Origin: Macrosoma leucophasiata
Lineage: Eukaryota > Arthropoda > Insecta > Lepidoptera > Hedylidae
NCBI GenBank assembly: GCA_036365455.1
Contig: JAWQUS010000020.1
Coordinates: forward strand, 20,097,001 to 20,161,000
Length of the DNA stretch: 64,000 nt
Direction of reading: 5' to 3'
Below, in pieces: positions 32,578 through 44,440 of the stretch. The notes below the pieces were generated by a model. The model was given only the letters and a program-made list of their open reading frames with translations. It searched no databases and was not told the origin of the DNA. Each line of letters starts with the position of its first letter. Position 1 is the first letter of the stretch. The translations under genes and the position numbers were made by a program.

Positions 32578-35488
32578 TTAACTACATTTTAATAAAAGGG
32601 ATACAAACTTTAAATGTTTTTCTCCAGTTAAAGACTTTGTCATGATATCAGCTAACATTTCATTAGTTGGAACATAATTTAGCTGAACAATTTTCTTATT
32701 TACTAAATCTTTGACAAAATGGTGTCTTACATCTATGTGTTTTGTTCTACTATGAGATACAGCATTACCACAAAGTTTTTGTGCAGACTGATTATCATTG
32801 AGTATATACATTTTACAATTAGTACCAATACATTCATTAATAAAGGTTTGTAAAAACAATGCTTCTTTGCATGAGTCAGAGATTGCCATGTACTCCGCCT
32901 CACTGCTTGAGAGTGCCACTGTCCGTTGCTTACGACTCTCCCAAGAGATAACAGAGTGACCAAGACAAAAAACATACCCAGTATATGATCTTCGATTGAG
33001 CTGGTCGCCGCCCCAATCTGCATCTATGAAACCTGTAATGTCAAGATTACCTCTTTTAAAAACCAAACTGTAATTACTTGTGCCCTGTAAATACCTAAGT
33101 ATTCTCTTTGCTGCTTTCCAGTGACATTCACCAAAATAGTTATTAAATTGACTCAAATAGTTCACACTGTGTGCTATATCAGGTCTAGAACATACGGCCA
33201 AATACATCAGGTACCCAATGAGACTTCTGTATTCATGTTTGCATTGGGAATTTTCTTCCTTTTGTAAATTAAGACCAACTTCCATAGGAGTTTTGATTGG
33301 TTTACACTCTGACATGTTGAATTTTCCCAACATGTTCCTGATGTATTTTGACTGATCTAAAGTGAAGCTGCCATCTTGCATCTTAACAATTCTCATACCT
33401 AAAATATGATTAGCAGGGCCTAAATCTTTCATTTCAAACTTACTCATAAGTTTATTTTTTATAACGTTTTTCTTATGAGATCCTTTTGAGGAAAATAAAA
33501 TTATATCATCAACATATAATGCAATAATGATAATTTCATCTTCTTTATTATACACATAAACACTGGGTTCTGAAGATAACCGTTTCAGTTGCAATGTATC
33601 AAATAAAACATTGTTAATTTTTTCATTCCAAGCTTTTGCTGCCTGTTTCAAACCATAGATTGCCTTGTTAAGTCTGTATACTTTGTTATGTTGATTTTGA
33701 ATAATTAATCCTTCAGGTTGTTCCATGTAAACAACTTCCGACAAATCTCCATTTAAAAATACAGTTTTAACATCTAAATGCTCAATTGTTAAATCAAATT
33801 GGGCAGCAAGAGCTAGCAAAATTCTTATAGTTGAATATCTCACTACAGGTGCAAATGTTTCCTGGTAATCTATACCATACTTTTGTTAATAGCCCTTCGC
33901 AACTAGACGCGCCTTATATTTGAGTAATTCATCATTGAACCCTGTCTTTTTACTAAAAACCCATTTACATTTTACAGGTTTTCTTCCTTCAGGTAAATCT
34001 ACCAAAGTCCAACATTTATTAATCGTAAAAGAGTCATACTCATCTTTCATAGCTTCTATCCATTGTTTGGCCTCGTTGCTATCTAGTGCCTCTTGTACTG
34101 TACATGGATGTCTCTCCCCACTCATGACCTCTGCTAGCCCGGCAAGCTCGAGGTCATCGCTGTCAGCGTCTTCATAAGATGTCATTGTCGATTCTTCAGA
34201 GGACAGGTTTGATTCGCCTGGAATGTAAGTTGTATCCAACAGATCATCTGTGCTTTCAATATCTGCCGAATCATCCAGTCTGAACATTGTCATCAGACTG
34301 CAAAGTCTCATTTATATATGGATCAGCTGCAGGTGTGATTTGATCTCCAATATTAATTGGATGTGAATTATTCAAACCTCCCATGTCTTGGTCACTGGAT
34401 AAGTTTTCCAATGAAAATGACATATTTTGTTTCTTATTTTCATCATGTGACACCTTTAAGCCTATAAATTCATTTTCAAAAAATGCAAATTGGCTTTAAC
34501 ACATTTCTTAGGATATTCTGGGTCTATTAGTCTGTAGCCTTTGCTACTTTCACAATATCCCACAAAAATATATTTCCTGCCTCTTGTGTCAAGTTTTCGA
34601 CAATTATCTACTAATGCATATGCTGTGCAACCAAAAATACGTAAATGACTTACATCAACTTTCTTAGAAGTCCAGGCTTCCTCAGGAGTAGACCCCATCA
34701 CTGCTTTTGTTGGAGAACGGTTTTTCAGGTATACAGCCGTGTTAGCAGCTTCAGCCCAATATTGTTGGCTTAAACCAGCATCTTTCAGCATGCACCGAGT
34801 TTTCTCCATAATAGTCCGCAGTGCTCGTTCTGCAACGCCATTTTATTGACTTCAATGTGGAATTGTTGTTTGATGTATTATTCCGCAGGTTTTCATATAT
34901 TCCTGAAAAACACAGTTAATACAGTCTCCACTGCGTAATATTTTTATCTTCTTATTCATTTGGTTTTCTACGAGGACTTTGAATATTCTAAAGGTTTAAA
35001 ATACTTCATTTTTATTTTTAATAAAATAAATAAAGTCGTCGACAAATATGACAAAATACCTAGCTCCATTAAAGGACAGTGTTTGCATTGGACCACATAC
35101 ATCTGTATGTACCAACCCTAACAACTCAGTTACCCTACTTTGACTCTTCTTAGGAAAAGGTCATTTTATTTGTTTTCCTAAATAAAACACATGCAACACA
35201 AGGACTAAATGTAGTTAATTCAAAATTCATACCTGTTGCTAGTCCATTTTTCATCAGATTCATGTTCCTCCAGTTCAGGTGACCTAGTCTCCTGTGCCAC
35301 ACATCCTGCGAGACCTTGCTCTCGACTGACATCAACGCAGTCTGCTTGTCCTGCATGAATGCCTCACCAGCTATCGAGCCCTCACAAGACGAGCTCATGG
35401 CAACCTCTGACACAACCTCACCTTTCAAAATCTGCTGCTCAGTATCTAGTTGATAAATACCATTTTTACCTGTTCCTGTAGCTATAAT
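32578..35488 (-). pseudogene. copia (inner) pol: integrase, reverse transcriptase, RNase H, broken
   Basis: Read on the minus strand. 35150-35460 holds the GAG-pre-integrase domain (VWHRRLGHLNWRNM). About 34800-35120 holds integrase, with catalytic Asp in HTDVCGP and FVDDF and Glu in NGVAER. 34462-34809 is the rest of integrase (YWAEAANTAVYLKNRSP, LRIFGCTAYAL). 33886-34311 is the start of RT (KCKWVFSKK, YKARLVAKGY). 32578-33843 holds RT (EHLDVKTVFLNGDL, KAIYGLKQ, LYVDDIILF) and RNase H (ADWGGD, LSSSEAEYMA, TKHIDVRHHFV). Lesions: stops and frame breaks in integrase around 34850-35010, a one-base loss in a T run near 34478, a frameshift near 34300, and a TAA after VAKGY at about 33886-33888. 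The last 421 codons remain open. Confidence 0.9.
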
Positions 35489-36642
35489 TTATATGAAACA
35501 GCCGGCAGGCTATAGTGATGGCACAGGTAAAGTTTGTAAACTAAAGAGAAGCCTCTATGGATTAAAACAAGCACCTAGATGTTGGAACCGATGAATAGTA
35601 GATTATTTGAAAAGTATTGGATTTAATCAATGTGATAATGATCCATGCTTGTTCACAAGGAACACTGGTAGCAATCAATTTATAGTGGCTCTCTATGTTG
35701 ACGACGGACTTGTAGCAAGTAAGAACCCTAAGGACTCAGATAAATTTATTTTAGAGCTGAAGAGAAGGTTCAAGATAACTGAAAAGCCACTTACATACTT
35801 TTTAAGTTTCGAGATTGACAAAACGGAAGATGGCGTGAGATTATCACAAAAGCACTATGCATCCAAAGTCATAGATCGCTTTGGAATGACGGACTGTAAG
35901 CCCGTATCAACACCAATAATAAAAGATGGACCTACAGAATCTGAAAATGGTACTGAAGAGGTAAACTCTTTTCCTTATAGAGAAGCTGTGGGAGCCTTGG
36001 CTTACTTAATGGTAGGAAGTAGACCAGACCTAGCTTACGCTGTGAGTGTGGTATCCAGAGTTCTGGATAAACCTACAAAAGATGATGTTGTCAAAGTCAA
36101 GCGTATTCTAAGATATGTAAAAGGAACTTTAGACTCGAGCATCATTTATAAGAAAAGCTACAAGACAGGCATTTTAGAATGCTACAGCGACTCAGATCAC
36201 GCAGGAGATATGACAACAGGACGTTCGACGTCTGCCATCATATGTATGTACTCAGGAGCTGCTATATCCTGGTGTAGTCGAAAACAGACCTGTGTTGCTA
36301 TATCGAGCACTGAAGCTGAATTAGTGGCATCTAGTGAAGCAGCAAGAGAAATTGTATGGCTTAAGAGATTATTCGGTGAAATATCAAGCCTGAAAAAAGT
36401 ACCCAAGCTTAAGGTTGATAACAGCTGCCATCAGAATTTCCCAAAATCCTGATATGCATAGACGCATCAAGCATATTGCTATAAGACATTTCTATATCAG
36501 GGAACTTGTGACGAATGGCGATATATGCGTAGAATATGTGCCAACGGAATTCCAACTGGCTGACATCCTGACTAAAGCTCTACATAAGCCAAGAATGGCA
36601 ATTATATCAGCAAATATAGGGCTAGTCCAAAAGGGAGAATGT
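35489..36642 (+). pseudogene. copia (outer) pol C-terminal part: RT palm and RNase H, broken
   Basis: Begins mid-RT with [19 protein letters not shown] and [13 protein letters not shown]. Then an in-frame TGA (about 35594) is followed by 35607-36452 with the catalytic ALYVDDG box, SQKHYASKVIDRFGM, GALAYLMVGSRPDLAYAV, and RNase H motifs YSDSDHAGD and AISSTEAELVA. A frameshift near 36420 separates this from the last part (36415-36645) with KHIAIRHFYIREL and ADILTKAL. It is followed directly by the polypurine tract AAAAGGGAGAA and the 3' LTR. All N-terminal pol domains are lost. Confidence 0.88.
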
Positions 36643-36802
36643 TAAAGGAGTTTGGACGTCGATTTATTTTTAATTGTTTTTTAAAAATAGAATGTCATTG
36701 TCATATACATTTTTGTTAGAATTTTTACGTCTTAGTTACGAATAATTCGATCCTATGAAAATTAATAAATAATTATTTTTCATTAAAACACGAACCTCAA
36801 CA
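36640..36802 (+). repeat. copia (outer) 3' LTR
   Basis: 163 bp, TGTTAAAGGAG ... CTCAACA, followed by the TSD copy TAACT. Confidence 0.9.
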
Positions 36803-37925
36803 TAACTTTATCATTATATTTAACACCCGGTGTTTAGTTTTAATATATCTCGGATATAATTAAACGAATATGTATTTTAATAACTGGACAATAAAGATCA
36901 CGGATTCTATATTGTACTGTAACAATGTTCAACAGGGTCACCTAATTAACAAGTATTATTGAGTCCAGATAATGTTAGATTTGCAATGTTTTTCACTGTT
37001 ATCAATGACTATAAATATACGGAGCGGTATAAAAAATATAGCGACTTGTAATGTCGGAATCATGTAAGAGATAACGGATTTGTATTGAACCTTGTGACAC
37101 GAGTGTTTACTCAGATGGATAGTATCTATTGTAAATTAGTTACGGTTGTAAAATTCATTTTCGTCACGCGAATAGCGACGTGTTTAAACAAGGTCTTTTC
37201 GGGGAAGAAAACATTTCAAAATCGCTTCAAAATCAATAGAATATTTTCATTTTTAATTTTTCAAATGAACACCAAAAAAGATTTTTTGGTATTAAATTTA
37301 AAATATTAAAAAAAAAATTCTTCGAAGGACAAAACAAAATAAATTGTATAATCACGAAACATATCAACTGTAAAAACAGGAACTTTTTGAACCTACACAT
37401 ATAAAAAGGAACAGCTCATAAAAACTCAGGCAAGCAACAAATTGGCAACATTACCTAAGTTGATAACAGAGGAATGTTGCATTATCATTTCACTTATTGT
37501 ATGGCATTATTCACGAACCTATCTCATCCTGAACTTATTGTTATCAGTTGTTTGTTGCGCGACACCCACTATCTAATCACCGATAACTGAATAACACCGT
37601 TCATGATTTTAGTTTGTCAATATTTGAGCGTCTGTACTCTTTTGATAAAGGTCCAAGTTTCAACGAATGATCTGTCTTTATATTCATTCAAAGACGCTTT
37701 TAGTTTTTGAACAGCCTGCTACTTTAACAAAATACTGCTGAATTATTATCGTATGTACGCGAATCAGTTCTAGAGAACTAGTTATTCCAGCAGTATATAA
37801 ATGAGAATGAGCGCATGGGACACGAATATTAGAAATATAATATATTCAATAAAAACCAACATAGCAATCATGCCCGTCATATACTCGTAGTAGCCTTCAG
37901 AACATGACTTTGTAGTGAGTAACTT
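36803..37925. other. unassigned AT-rich DNA
   Basis: No gene or repeat recognised. Confidence 0.35.
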
Positions 37926-38300
37926 TATACGGCCCTGTAATTTCCGGCACAGAGGCTTAACACCTTAGGCCTTAGGAGTGGTAACGCATCGGCATTTTAA
38001 CCTCTGGGGTGCTACCGTCTATCTGTATTGCTGTTGACATTGTCATTGCTGTCAAATTTTGAAGTCGATTTTTACTTTAACTAAATAACAATAATCGAAA
38101 TAATCTACCATTATCGCTTGTTTATCTCCTACGAAAACGAGAACATCAATCAGATAATCAATACTACTTTTAAAAAAGCTACAAATCGACATGAAATTTG
38201 ACAGCAATGACAGTGTCAGCAGCAATACAGATAGGCGGTAGCACCCCTGGTCTTTGTGAGTCTATAGGCTGCAGTCATCACTTAAAATCAATGTAAACAT
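37926..38300 (+). repeat. Rep-A copy split by a MITE
   Basis: Rep-A from ACGGCCCTGTAATTTCCGGC to TTTTAACCTCTGG (38007), interrupted, then TCTTTGTGAGTCTATAGGC to AAAATCAATGTAAAC. Confidence 0.75.
38007..38247. mobile_element. MITE with ~65-bp terminal inverted repeats
   Basis: The ends GGGTGCTACCGTCTATCTGT and ACAGATAGGCGGTAGCACCC start inverted repeats of about 65 bp with a few mismatches; the total is about 240 bp. CTGG occurs on both sides (38004-38007 and 38247-38250), a probable 3-4-bp target duplication. No coding. The family is not assigned. Confidence 0.8.
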
Positions 38301-40277
38301 CATCAACCATCGACATGCTTTCCCGATAGTTATTGGCAACATAAAATATGTCATTTCTTTTGGCTTTTTATTTTAGATTTTTAGAAGGAGTTACTGAAAA
38401 TTTTAAACAGTTAAAGTTTTGAGACTGTGAGACTTTGTTGAAGCTGATATACAGTAAAGATACAGACTGTAAACAAGTTTTAAAGTCCGTGTTAAGTATC
38501 GATTTACACAAGTAAAGCTTCCAAGAGTCACCACGGCCCATCGGCGTGCTTGATAAGCTATCACTCGGGTACTTTCCATGCGCCACCCGATACGGCTCTA
38601 ACTACAAGTTGTTTATTGATGCTATTTTATATACACGGATGTTGAAATTAATCTTAATGTTCTCTTTGTATTCACAACAGATTCGTTATATTTATGTTAT
38701 TTCGCTTTATTTTTATTTCATTTCATCATCACTGCCTCTAACGTCGTTCAGTACCAACCGTCGTTTCAGATATTCAATGATTATTTTATCATTTATATGC
38801 GAAGCGTTGAACTGGCTTAATATAATATGATATTGATATCTTAATTGAAACGACATCAATATCTTATTGAAGTTAAATTTGCTCATACTACCTTATGTTA
38901 CCTTCTCCAGTCGTGTCGCTAATAGCGGTCGAAACATATAAAAATGCGAGATGGCCTGTCCATGCAATTCAGTTAAATAGAAATGTCACTACTCTCGGTT
39001 TTATTTCAATACTTTATTTATAACAATCTGATATTTCTGTACCTAGAAAACACAATATTAAACATGAAAAATGCGGTATTTAAAAATATTTTATAATCAG
39101 TAACCTTATTTAGTATGTTACTGATGCTTTTGATGAATTCTTCAAATCACTACTCCTGACTTAAAGTACTATCAATAAATCAGGCCTCATGTATTTCGCT
39201 TCCTCTTGGTATGGTTGGTAATATGCTTTGTAACATCGAACGTGACAAAATACTTAAGTATATAATCATACAGAGCTAATGATTCTTAGAAAGTGATAGA
39301 TAAAGAGTTCTAATTACATACACGTTGAAACTGATAAAAAACGTATCCGCTCGTTATCACCGTACATATCGAGTATTATACATCGCGCGATGTTACAGTT
39401 ACAGCTTAGTTACGCAACAGTTATCAGAGTATATCGTCTCAAGGGCAACGTTACGAAGGTTGGAGGGACATGCTGAAATCGCAAATATTTACTACACATC
39501 GGTGCGGTATCGCGGAACTGTTTGTTTTGCTGTTTGAAGAGCTCAACGCATTTGGTCAATTTATCTTCCAGTAACGTTTTCTTTTCGATCTCTGTATGTT
39601 TTCAAATCTTGCCTCCAACTGTTGTCCTTCGTCTTGCTTTACCTTTTGTTGATGGTAGAGTTTCATTTCCGATACTCAAGGCTCCACCGCAACAACTAAA
39701 TATCTGCTACAGCAATAACGAAATAAATTTTGTAAGCGCTACCGTATTCCTGTGTCTAGCTATCTAATGATCCAATAGCTGAGTCCTAAGTTCTCTAGTT
39801 GACTTGAAACTTAGAAACTATTAAAGTTATGTAGATGTCTATAGATAATAATAATAATACTGCCTATGCTTCAGTATTCATTAAACATCATTGTGTTTGC
39901 CGTATTTTTATAAACATTAATTTCGCCAGGACACTTTCTGAAACTTATACGTAACTGATTACAATCTATTTATGCACATTTCAAAAGGAACACGGTGGAG
40001 GAAAAAATATTCTTCTCGCGATGCAGTTCAACTGCTATCTTACAAGGATTTACCCACAAAGTGAGTTTAAGCTGAGGTCATCCTTTGTTTTCCTCGAGGA
40101 AAGTGAGTTAGCTGTAGATGTGAAACGAAGATTTTGCAATGTATGACGATGATTGTGTGCCAAGGCTTGTGTTGACTCAGTCATTTAAGACATGATATTC
40201 ATACTTAAAATTATATTGTAACAGTAGTAGTAGTTTGCTCGCTGCCGGGTTCGCTCATAAGTTTTTTTTTGTTAAGG
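38301..40277. other. unassigned DNA
   Basis: About 2 kb without recognisable gene or repeat. 39645-39690 vaguely resembles a Rep-A head (GATGGTAGAGTTTCATTTCC). Confidence 0.35.
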
Positions 40278-40500
40278 TAGTGGCAAACAAGAATACAACT
40301 CACATTGATGGTGCATGGTGAACAGTATGAAGATGCGTTGTCACCCCTGAGGCTTAAATTGTTTTGTCTCCGTAATAGTTATCATAACTCCATACGTTAC
40401 TACGTCTCTGCTGAACACTACCGCCGACAGATAGGTCATGTAATGCAGTGGTGCCTATACGTCCTCGAGCTTCGATATTGGAACTCTACCACCAGCAAAG
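40278..40500 (-). repeat. Rep-A copy, diverged
   Basis: GTAGTGGCAAACAAGAATAC, CACCCCTGAGGCTTAAATTG, GTAATGCAGTGGTGCCTATA and GGAACTCTACCACCAGC in order. Confidence 0.7.
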
Positions 40501-40544
40501 TTCTCAAGTTCAAAGCTCGCCAGAGTTTCATCTTTTTTATATCA

Positions 40545-40680
40545 TTACGTAGACAGACAAGCAGACGGGCCACCTGATAGAAAGTGGTCACCGTCGCCTA
40601 TAAACATTTGCAACACCACGGGAGTTGCCAACGCCATTTTTGAAGAACTCCATATTATCTCTCACTGCCTAAGTTTCCGA
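40545..40680 (-). mobile_element. LINE-B 3' tail fragment
   Basis: ACGGGCCACCTGATAGAAAG, GTGGTCACCGTCGCCTATAA and CATTTGCAACACCACGGGAG mirror the end of the plus copy at 7715-7790. Confidence 0.65.
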
Positions 40681-40713
40681 TAGTAAATTTGAAATGTTTG
40701 TCCATGATTTATA

Positions 40714-40715
<2 letters not shown>

Positions 40716-40757
<42 letters not shown>
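40716..40757. repeat. (AT)n microsatellite
   Basis: About 20 uninterrupted AT units. Confidence 0.95.
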
Positions 40758-40760
<3 letters not shown>

Positions 40761-41462
40761 GTGTATATAAAGGATAGAAGAGACCAATAGACCACAACAT
40801 TTCGATGCAGGCTTCCTTCATAAAATTCCATTTCTCTCAGTTTTGTGCGATTTCCATCCATTTCACTCCAGCTGTTCTTTTTGAGATTGGCTTAAGGTTG
40901 TCCATTTTGCGTCAGCAGATGCAGCAACTGGAGTTTATCTGCGGATCTCAGTGTGACTGAATAACCAAAGACCTCAGCTTCAACCGAAACAGTTCTTATA
41001 ATAAATGTCTTGTCTTTAATTGTAATAAAATTGTCTATATAATGTATATTTTATGTTAATAAACGTATAAATCGTGAAGTAAAACATTTAAGCTGATTAT
41101 AATTGGGATTCTAATTTTTAAGGAGTTAATGTAAAGAACTCAAAATAATCATAGATCTGCAGTAAGTTAAATACACATGATTATTGAGTGAACTGAAATG
41201 TATATCTTACATTACATCATATGCAAACACCGGTGGATGTGTGCGACAGCTGAACCAATAAAAGTGGTGCCACTAATGGTCCCGATATCTCCAGTATCTA
41301 TCTTTGCCGTTTTCCAAGGTTACGTGTGTTTGCATGGAATATATTCGTCCTCTTATAAATATATATAGTATACACAAGTACCTATTAATTGTATATTTAC
41401 AAGTATTTTGAGGCATTTTAAACCATCTCCATTTAGACTTTAGACCCCTTTTTTATATAACG
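40758..41462. other. unassigned DNA
   Basis: No gene recognised. Confidence 0.3.
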
Positions 41463-41655
41463 CTGGTGTCAAACAAGCATGCAGTTTACATTGATGGTAA
41501 GTGATTACTGCAACCTATAGATATCTACACTAAAACCGAAGGTCAAAATATGCGTTGCATACCTGAGGCCTCAGTTATTATGCCTGTGGGATAGTTATGA
41601 CAGGGTCATACATTACCATCTAACCGGAACACGTTAGTGCTCTGCTGAACACTAC
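41463..41655 (-). repeat. Rep-A copy
   Basis: GCTGGTGTCAAACAAGCATG, ACCTGAGGCCTCAGTTATTA and ACCGGAACACGTTAGTGC, then it breaks off. Confidence 0.65.
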
Positions 41656-41715
41656 TCAGGTTTTCCTCAAGTTTACCACCTTGAAAGCTCTTTCTGTTTG
41701 TTTCTTTTTTAAAAT

Positions 41716-41990
41716 AAGTGAATGGATGACTTACTTTCCTTGTGAACTGCATGCTTAAACGGCTTACACACCACCCTAAAAACAGAGGCGATATCGGGAT
41801 AGTTGAGGTGGGGATGATCGTCCCTAAATCGTGAGCTCGCTGGAAGCGATACAATTCTGGTTACGATTTGCACGATACGCGAGGCGATTTAGGGTATGAC
41901 CTAGGGTCCTCCGAACCACACACTCGATATCGCGTCTGATTTTAGGGTCGTGTGTACCCGTTCTAATTTGCCACCATCCATGATTAGGTA
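41716..41990 (+). repeat. Rep-A tail split by a MITE
   Basis: Left piece TTGTGAACTGCATGCTT (to 41756), right piece TTTGCCACCATCCATGATTA (from 41967) followed by ATGAAAAAAAC. The MITE at 41760-41960 lies between them. Confidence 0.55.
41760..41960. mobile_element. MITE with ~36-bp terminal inverted repeats
   Basis: Left end CGGCTTACACACCACCCTAA; right end (reverse complement) CGGGTACACACGACCCTAAA. The arms continue to GCGATATCG on both sides. A nested inverted repeat (CCCTAAATCG with CGATTTAGGG) lies inside. The target duplication is not clear. Confidence 0.7.
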
Positions 41991-42571
41991 CATGAAAAAA
42001 ACAACAGATGTAAAATTAAACGCAGATGGTCTTTGAGCTGTAGATAATTTAGGTCCCTTATATCCATCTAAACGAAAGTCGATAGTGCTAATGCTGGCCC
42101 TAGAAAAATGCTTAGATTCTAGAAAGAATAACAACACATTCTCACTGGTTATCATTACTGATGTATTTGGCGTGTGACACCATTAGTACAGACTGCTTTC
42201 TTCTCTATACTTTAGTCATACAAAAAAACAAAGATAAACAGCGATACAATCGGCCGAGTATTTCCACAAATTCCGATATCGCAAATTCTCGGTAATCCGA
42301 TATGCGTCGAGGTAGCTACAAATTGTTCATTGTAAATGTTACGGCAGACAGCGAGGTGTTGTGTAACGCTACCCGTGTGCGGTGGACGCCAGTGATGGGA
42401 GAGACGGCCATGTTGAATTTGTGACGTCATAATGCAGTGGTCCACAGCGTAACGTTATGATAGATCTATCTATCTTAGGCATGTCGTAGGGACAGAGCGC
42501 AATCATATTTTGATATTGATTTGTTTTACACCTTGCCAAACTCTTACTTAGGTACATTTTGGCAAAGCACA
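41991..42571. other. unassigned DNA
   Basis: A CpG-containing stretch at 42355-42470 has one TGACGTCA site (about 42421-42428). No gene recognised. Confidence 0.3.
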
Positions 42572-42840
42572 GCCGGTGGTAGAGTTCCATTATCGGAGCT
42601 CGAGAGCGAAGGCTCTACCGTATATATCTATCTGCCGCCAAATGGTAGTGTTCTGATTAGATTGCATTGGATGGCCCCGTAATAACTATCACAGAAGCAA
42701 AGCTCAGCCTCAGCACTTAGGCCTCAGGGGTGGCAACGCATGTGCATTTTGATGTGGTTTTTATGTTGTTATCTCTATAATGCAGCATTCACTTATCTAC
42801 ACATCCATGTGAACTTCATGCTGGTTTGCCACCGTCATTA
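42572..42840 (+). repeat. Rep-A copy, near full length
   Basis: From CCGGTGGTAGAGTTCC to CTGGTTTGCCACCGTCATTA, with the internal blocks in normal order. Confidence 0.7.
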
Positions 42841-42871
42841 AGTTTGTAGAATTAAGTAAAGTAGGAGTTTG

Positions 42872-43190
42872 ACACATCCATAGAGCAACACGGGCCACCG
42901 GTCGCGGCGGACTGGATGGGAGTAGCCATAGCGTTTAATACGTCTGTCATTTTTTGCGGGGGTAAATGCGTGCGACAGTGTGTGTCGCACGCATTTACTC
43001 CCGCAAAAAATACGCACACTACAAAAATCGTCTATTATTACGAAACTCTCACCTTGACTTTAACAAAATACAGAAACAATTTCACGCCCACATTTAAACA
43101 TCTAGGCGACAGGCCCATTTGGGCTTGTACTTTGACAGAGGGGAAAGCCTGCATATGGCTACTCCCCTCCGGTGTTGCTCTATGGACACA
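42872..43190. mobile_element. MITE-like element with an internal 28-bp hairpin
   Basis: Ends share TCCATAGAGCAACAC (42877-42891 and, inverted, 43172-43186), followed inward by GGGAGTAGCCATA on both sides (about 42918 and 43155). Inside, 42950-42977 and 42983-43010 form a hairpin with one mismatch and a 5-nt loop. No coding. Confidence 0.65.
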
Positions 43191-43739
43191 TCTGTGTGCA
43201 ATAAAAACAAGTTGATACCTATTGAAAGTTGGGCTCTCATCTGTTATTTTCTACAGAGTACCTAAATACATCCATAGGTCTCAGCAGTTACACCGCATAG
43301 GGTTGAGATATCTGGTATTTAGGTATGGTACTATCAAGGTGGTCATATATTGCGCTTAATTAGTGTCGTAATAAAAGCCAGAATTTAATACAAACATTGT
43401 TTAAGAATAGAAATATTTACAAACACGTCATACTGTTAAATTAATTACACGCAATTATTGTATTGTTCTCATACAGTGAGTCGGCATTGGCAAACATTAA
43501 TTAGTCCATTTCTACTGAAATTACGACTGCAGTTTCCGCTAAAACAGCAAAACAGGCAAACCGCAAAGAATATAAATGACGATACAGCACCCGTTCATTC
43601 TAATACGTAGTTGAGGCCTAAATAAACATACCTAAAAATTAAATATACATTCATAATATTAATTAATTTAAAATTCAATATTAATTATACATTCATTTCT
43701 TTTTTTTTCCGAAGATACCTACAGACTAGTACGGGCTAT
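43191..43739. other. unassigned AT-rich DNA
   Basis: Nothing recognised. Confidence 0.3.
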
Positions 43740-43885
43740 TCTCAGACTAGTACGACTCCATAATTTCTGTCACAGAGGCACAACAACTTAGGCCTCATCG
43801 GTAGCAAAGCATCTGCATTTTGATCTCTTGCATTTTGAGTTTTTTGTGTACATGTCTATAAGGTGCAGCAGACACTTCAAAACAT
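43740..43885 (+). repeat. Rep-A middle fragment
   Basis: ACTCCATAATTTCTGTCAC, CAACAACTTAGGCCTCATCG, AAGCATCTGCATTTTGA and GTCTATAAGGTGCAGC. Confidence 0.55.
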
Positions 43886-44401
43886 GACAAAAAGTTGCAA
43901 TGTGTATATTCATCTAAGTATCTTATCAGCATCACAGGATATCAACACTCTTAGCCACCAATCCACTGCTACATCCCCTGAAAACTGGGTAGAGTAGTCG
44001 GCACCATTCTTTCCTGGAAAGTTAGAAACTGTTGTATTTCTCGGCGAAATTTAAACAAATTCCCTTGGGGTGGTTAAGCGTTCCACTTTTGTTCCCAATT
44101 TCTAGTCGTGATGAAATTTGAGTCTAAAAGTTCATGTCCAGACTGGTAGGTTGGTGGGTGGGTGTCATGATTTGAGACGATGAAATAGTGAGTTGGTAAA
44201 ATCTGACCATTACAACAAGGCTTTCTTCTCCTACTAGATCTCTTGAAATGCATGCCATCATCTCGAGCCACTTATTGCGCCGACCTTAGTTGAGCGAATT
44301 GAGAAGATCTTATCCTAGTTCCTGTTCGCCAGTGTGGTATTTGTCATACTACGTACTCAATTATTATTATAGGTATTCAATACACGCCACTGACAATCTT
44401 A

Positions 44402-44440
44402 CCACCAATGTATCGTTGGCCACTTTCTTCAAATAAGAAC
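44402..44440 (+). repeat. Rep-A 3' end fragment
   Basis: ACCAATGTATCGTTGGCCAC then TTTCTTCAAATAAG resembles the Rep-A terminus (compare 13025-13068). Confidence 0.35.

Larger units (their letters stand above)
32303..35488 (-). mobile_element. Ty1/copia retrotransposon (inner), lacking its 5' half
   Basis: A minus-strand element inserted in the outer copia's gag. Its 3' LTR is 32303-32481, preceded (in its own direction) by the polypurine tract at 32482-32492. Reading right to left come the GAG-pre-integrase region, integrase, RT and RNase H. Its 5' LTR, gag and protease are absent. At 35488/35489 the sequence passes directly into the outer element's RT, so one deletion removed the end of the inner element together with the outer gag-to-RT region. 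Confidence 0.85.
31929..36802 (+). mobile_element. Ty1/copia retrotransposon (outer), gutted by a nested copia
   Basis: It is bounded by LTRs at 31929-32090 and 36640-36802 and by the target duplication TAACT (31924-31928 and 36803-36807). The order is LTR, primer-binding site, start of gag, nested copia (32303-35488), then the 3' part of pol (RT palm to RNase H), polypurine tract and LTR. By hand count the LTRs differ at about 7 of 162 positions plus one indel, so the insertion is not recent. Most of gag, protease, integrase and the N-terminal RT are gone. Confidence 0.9.
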
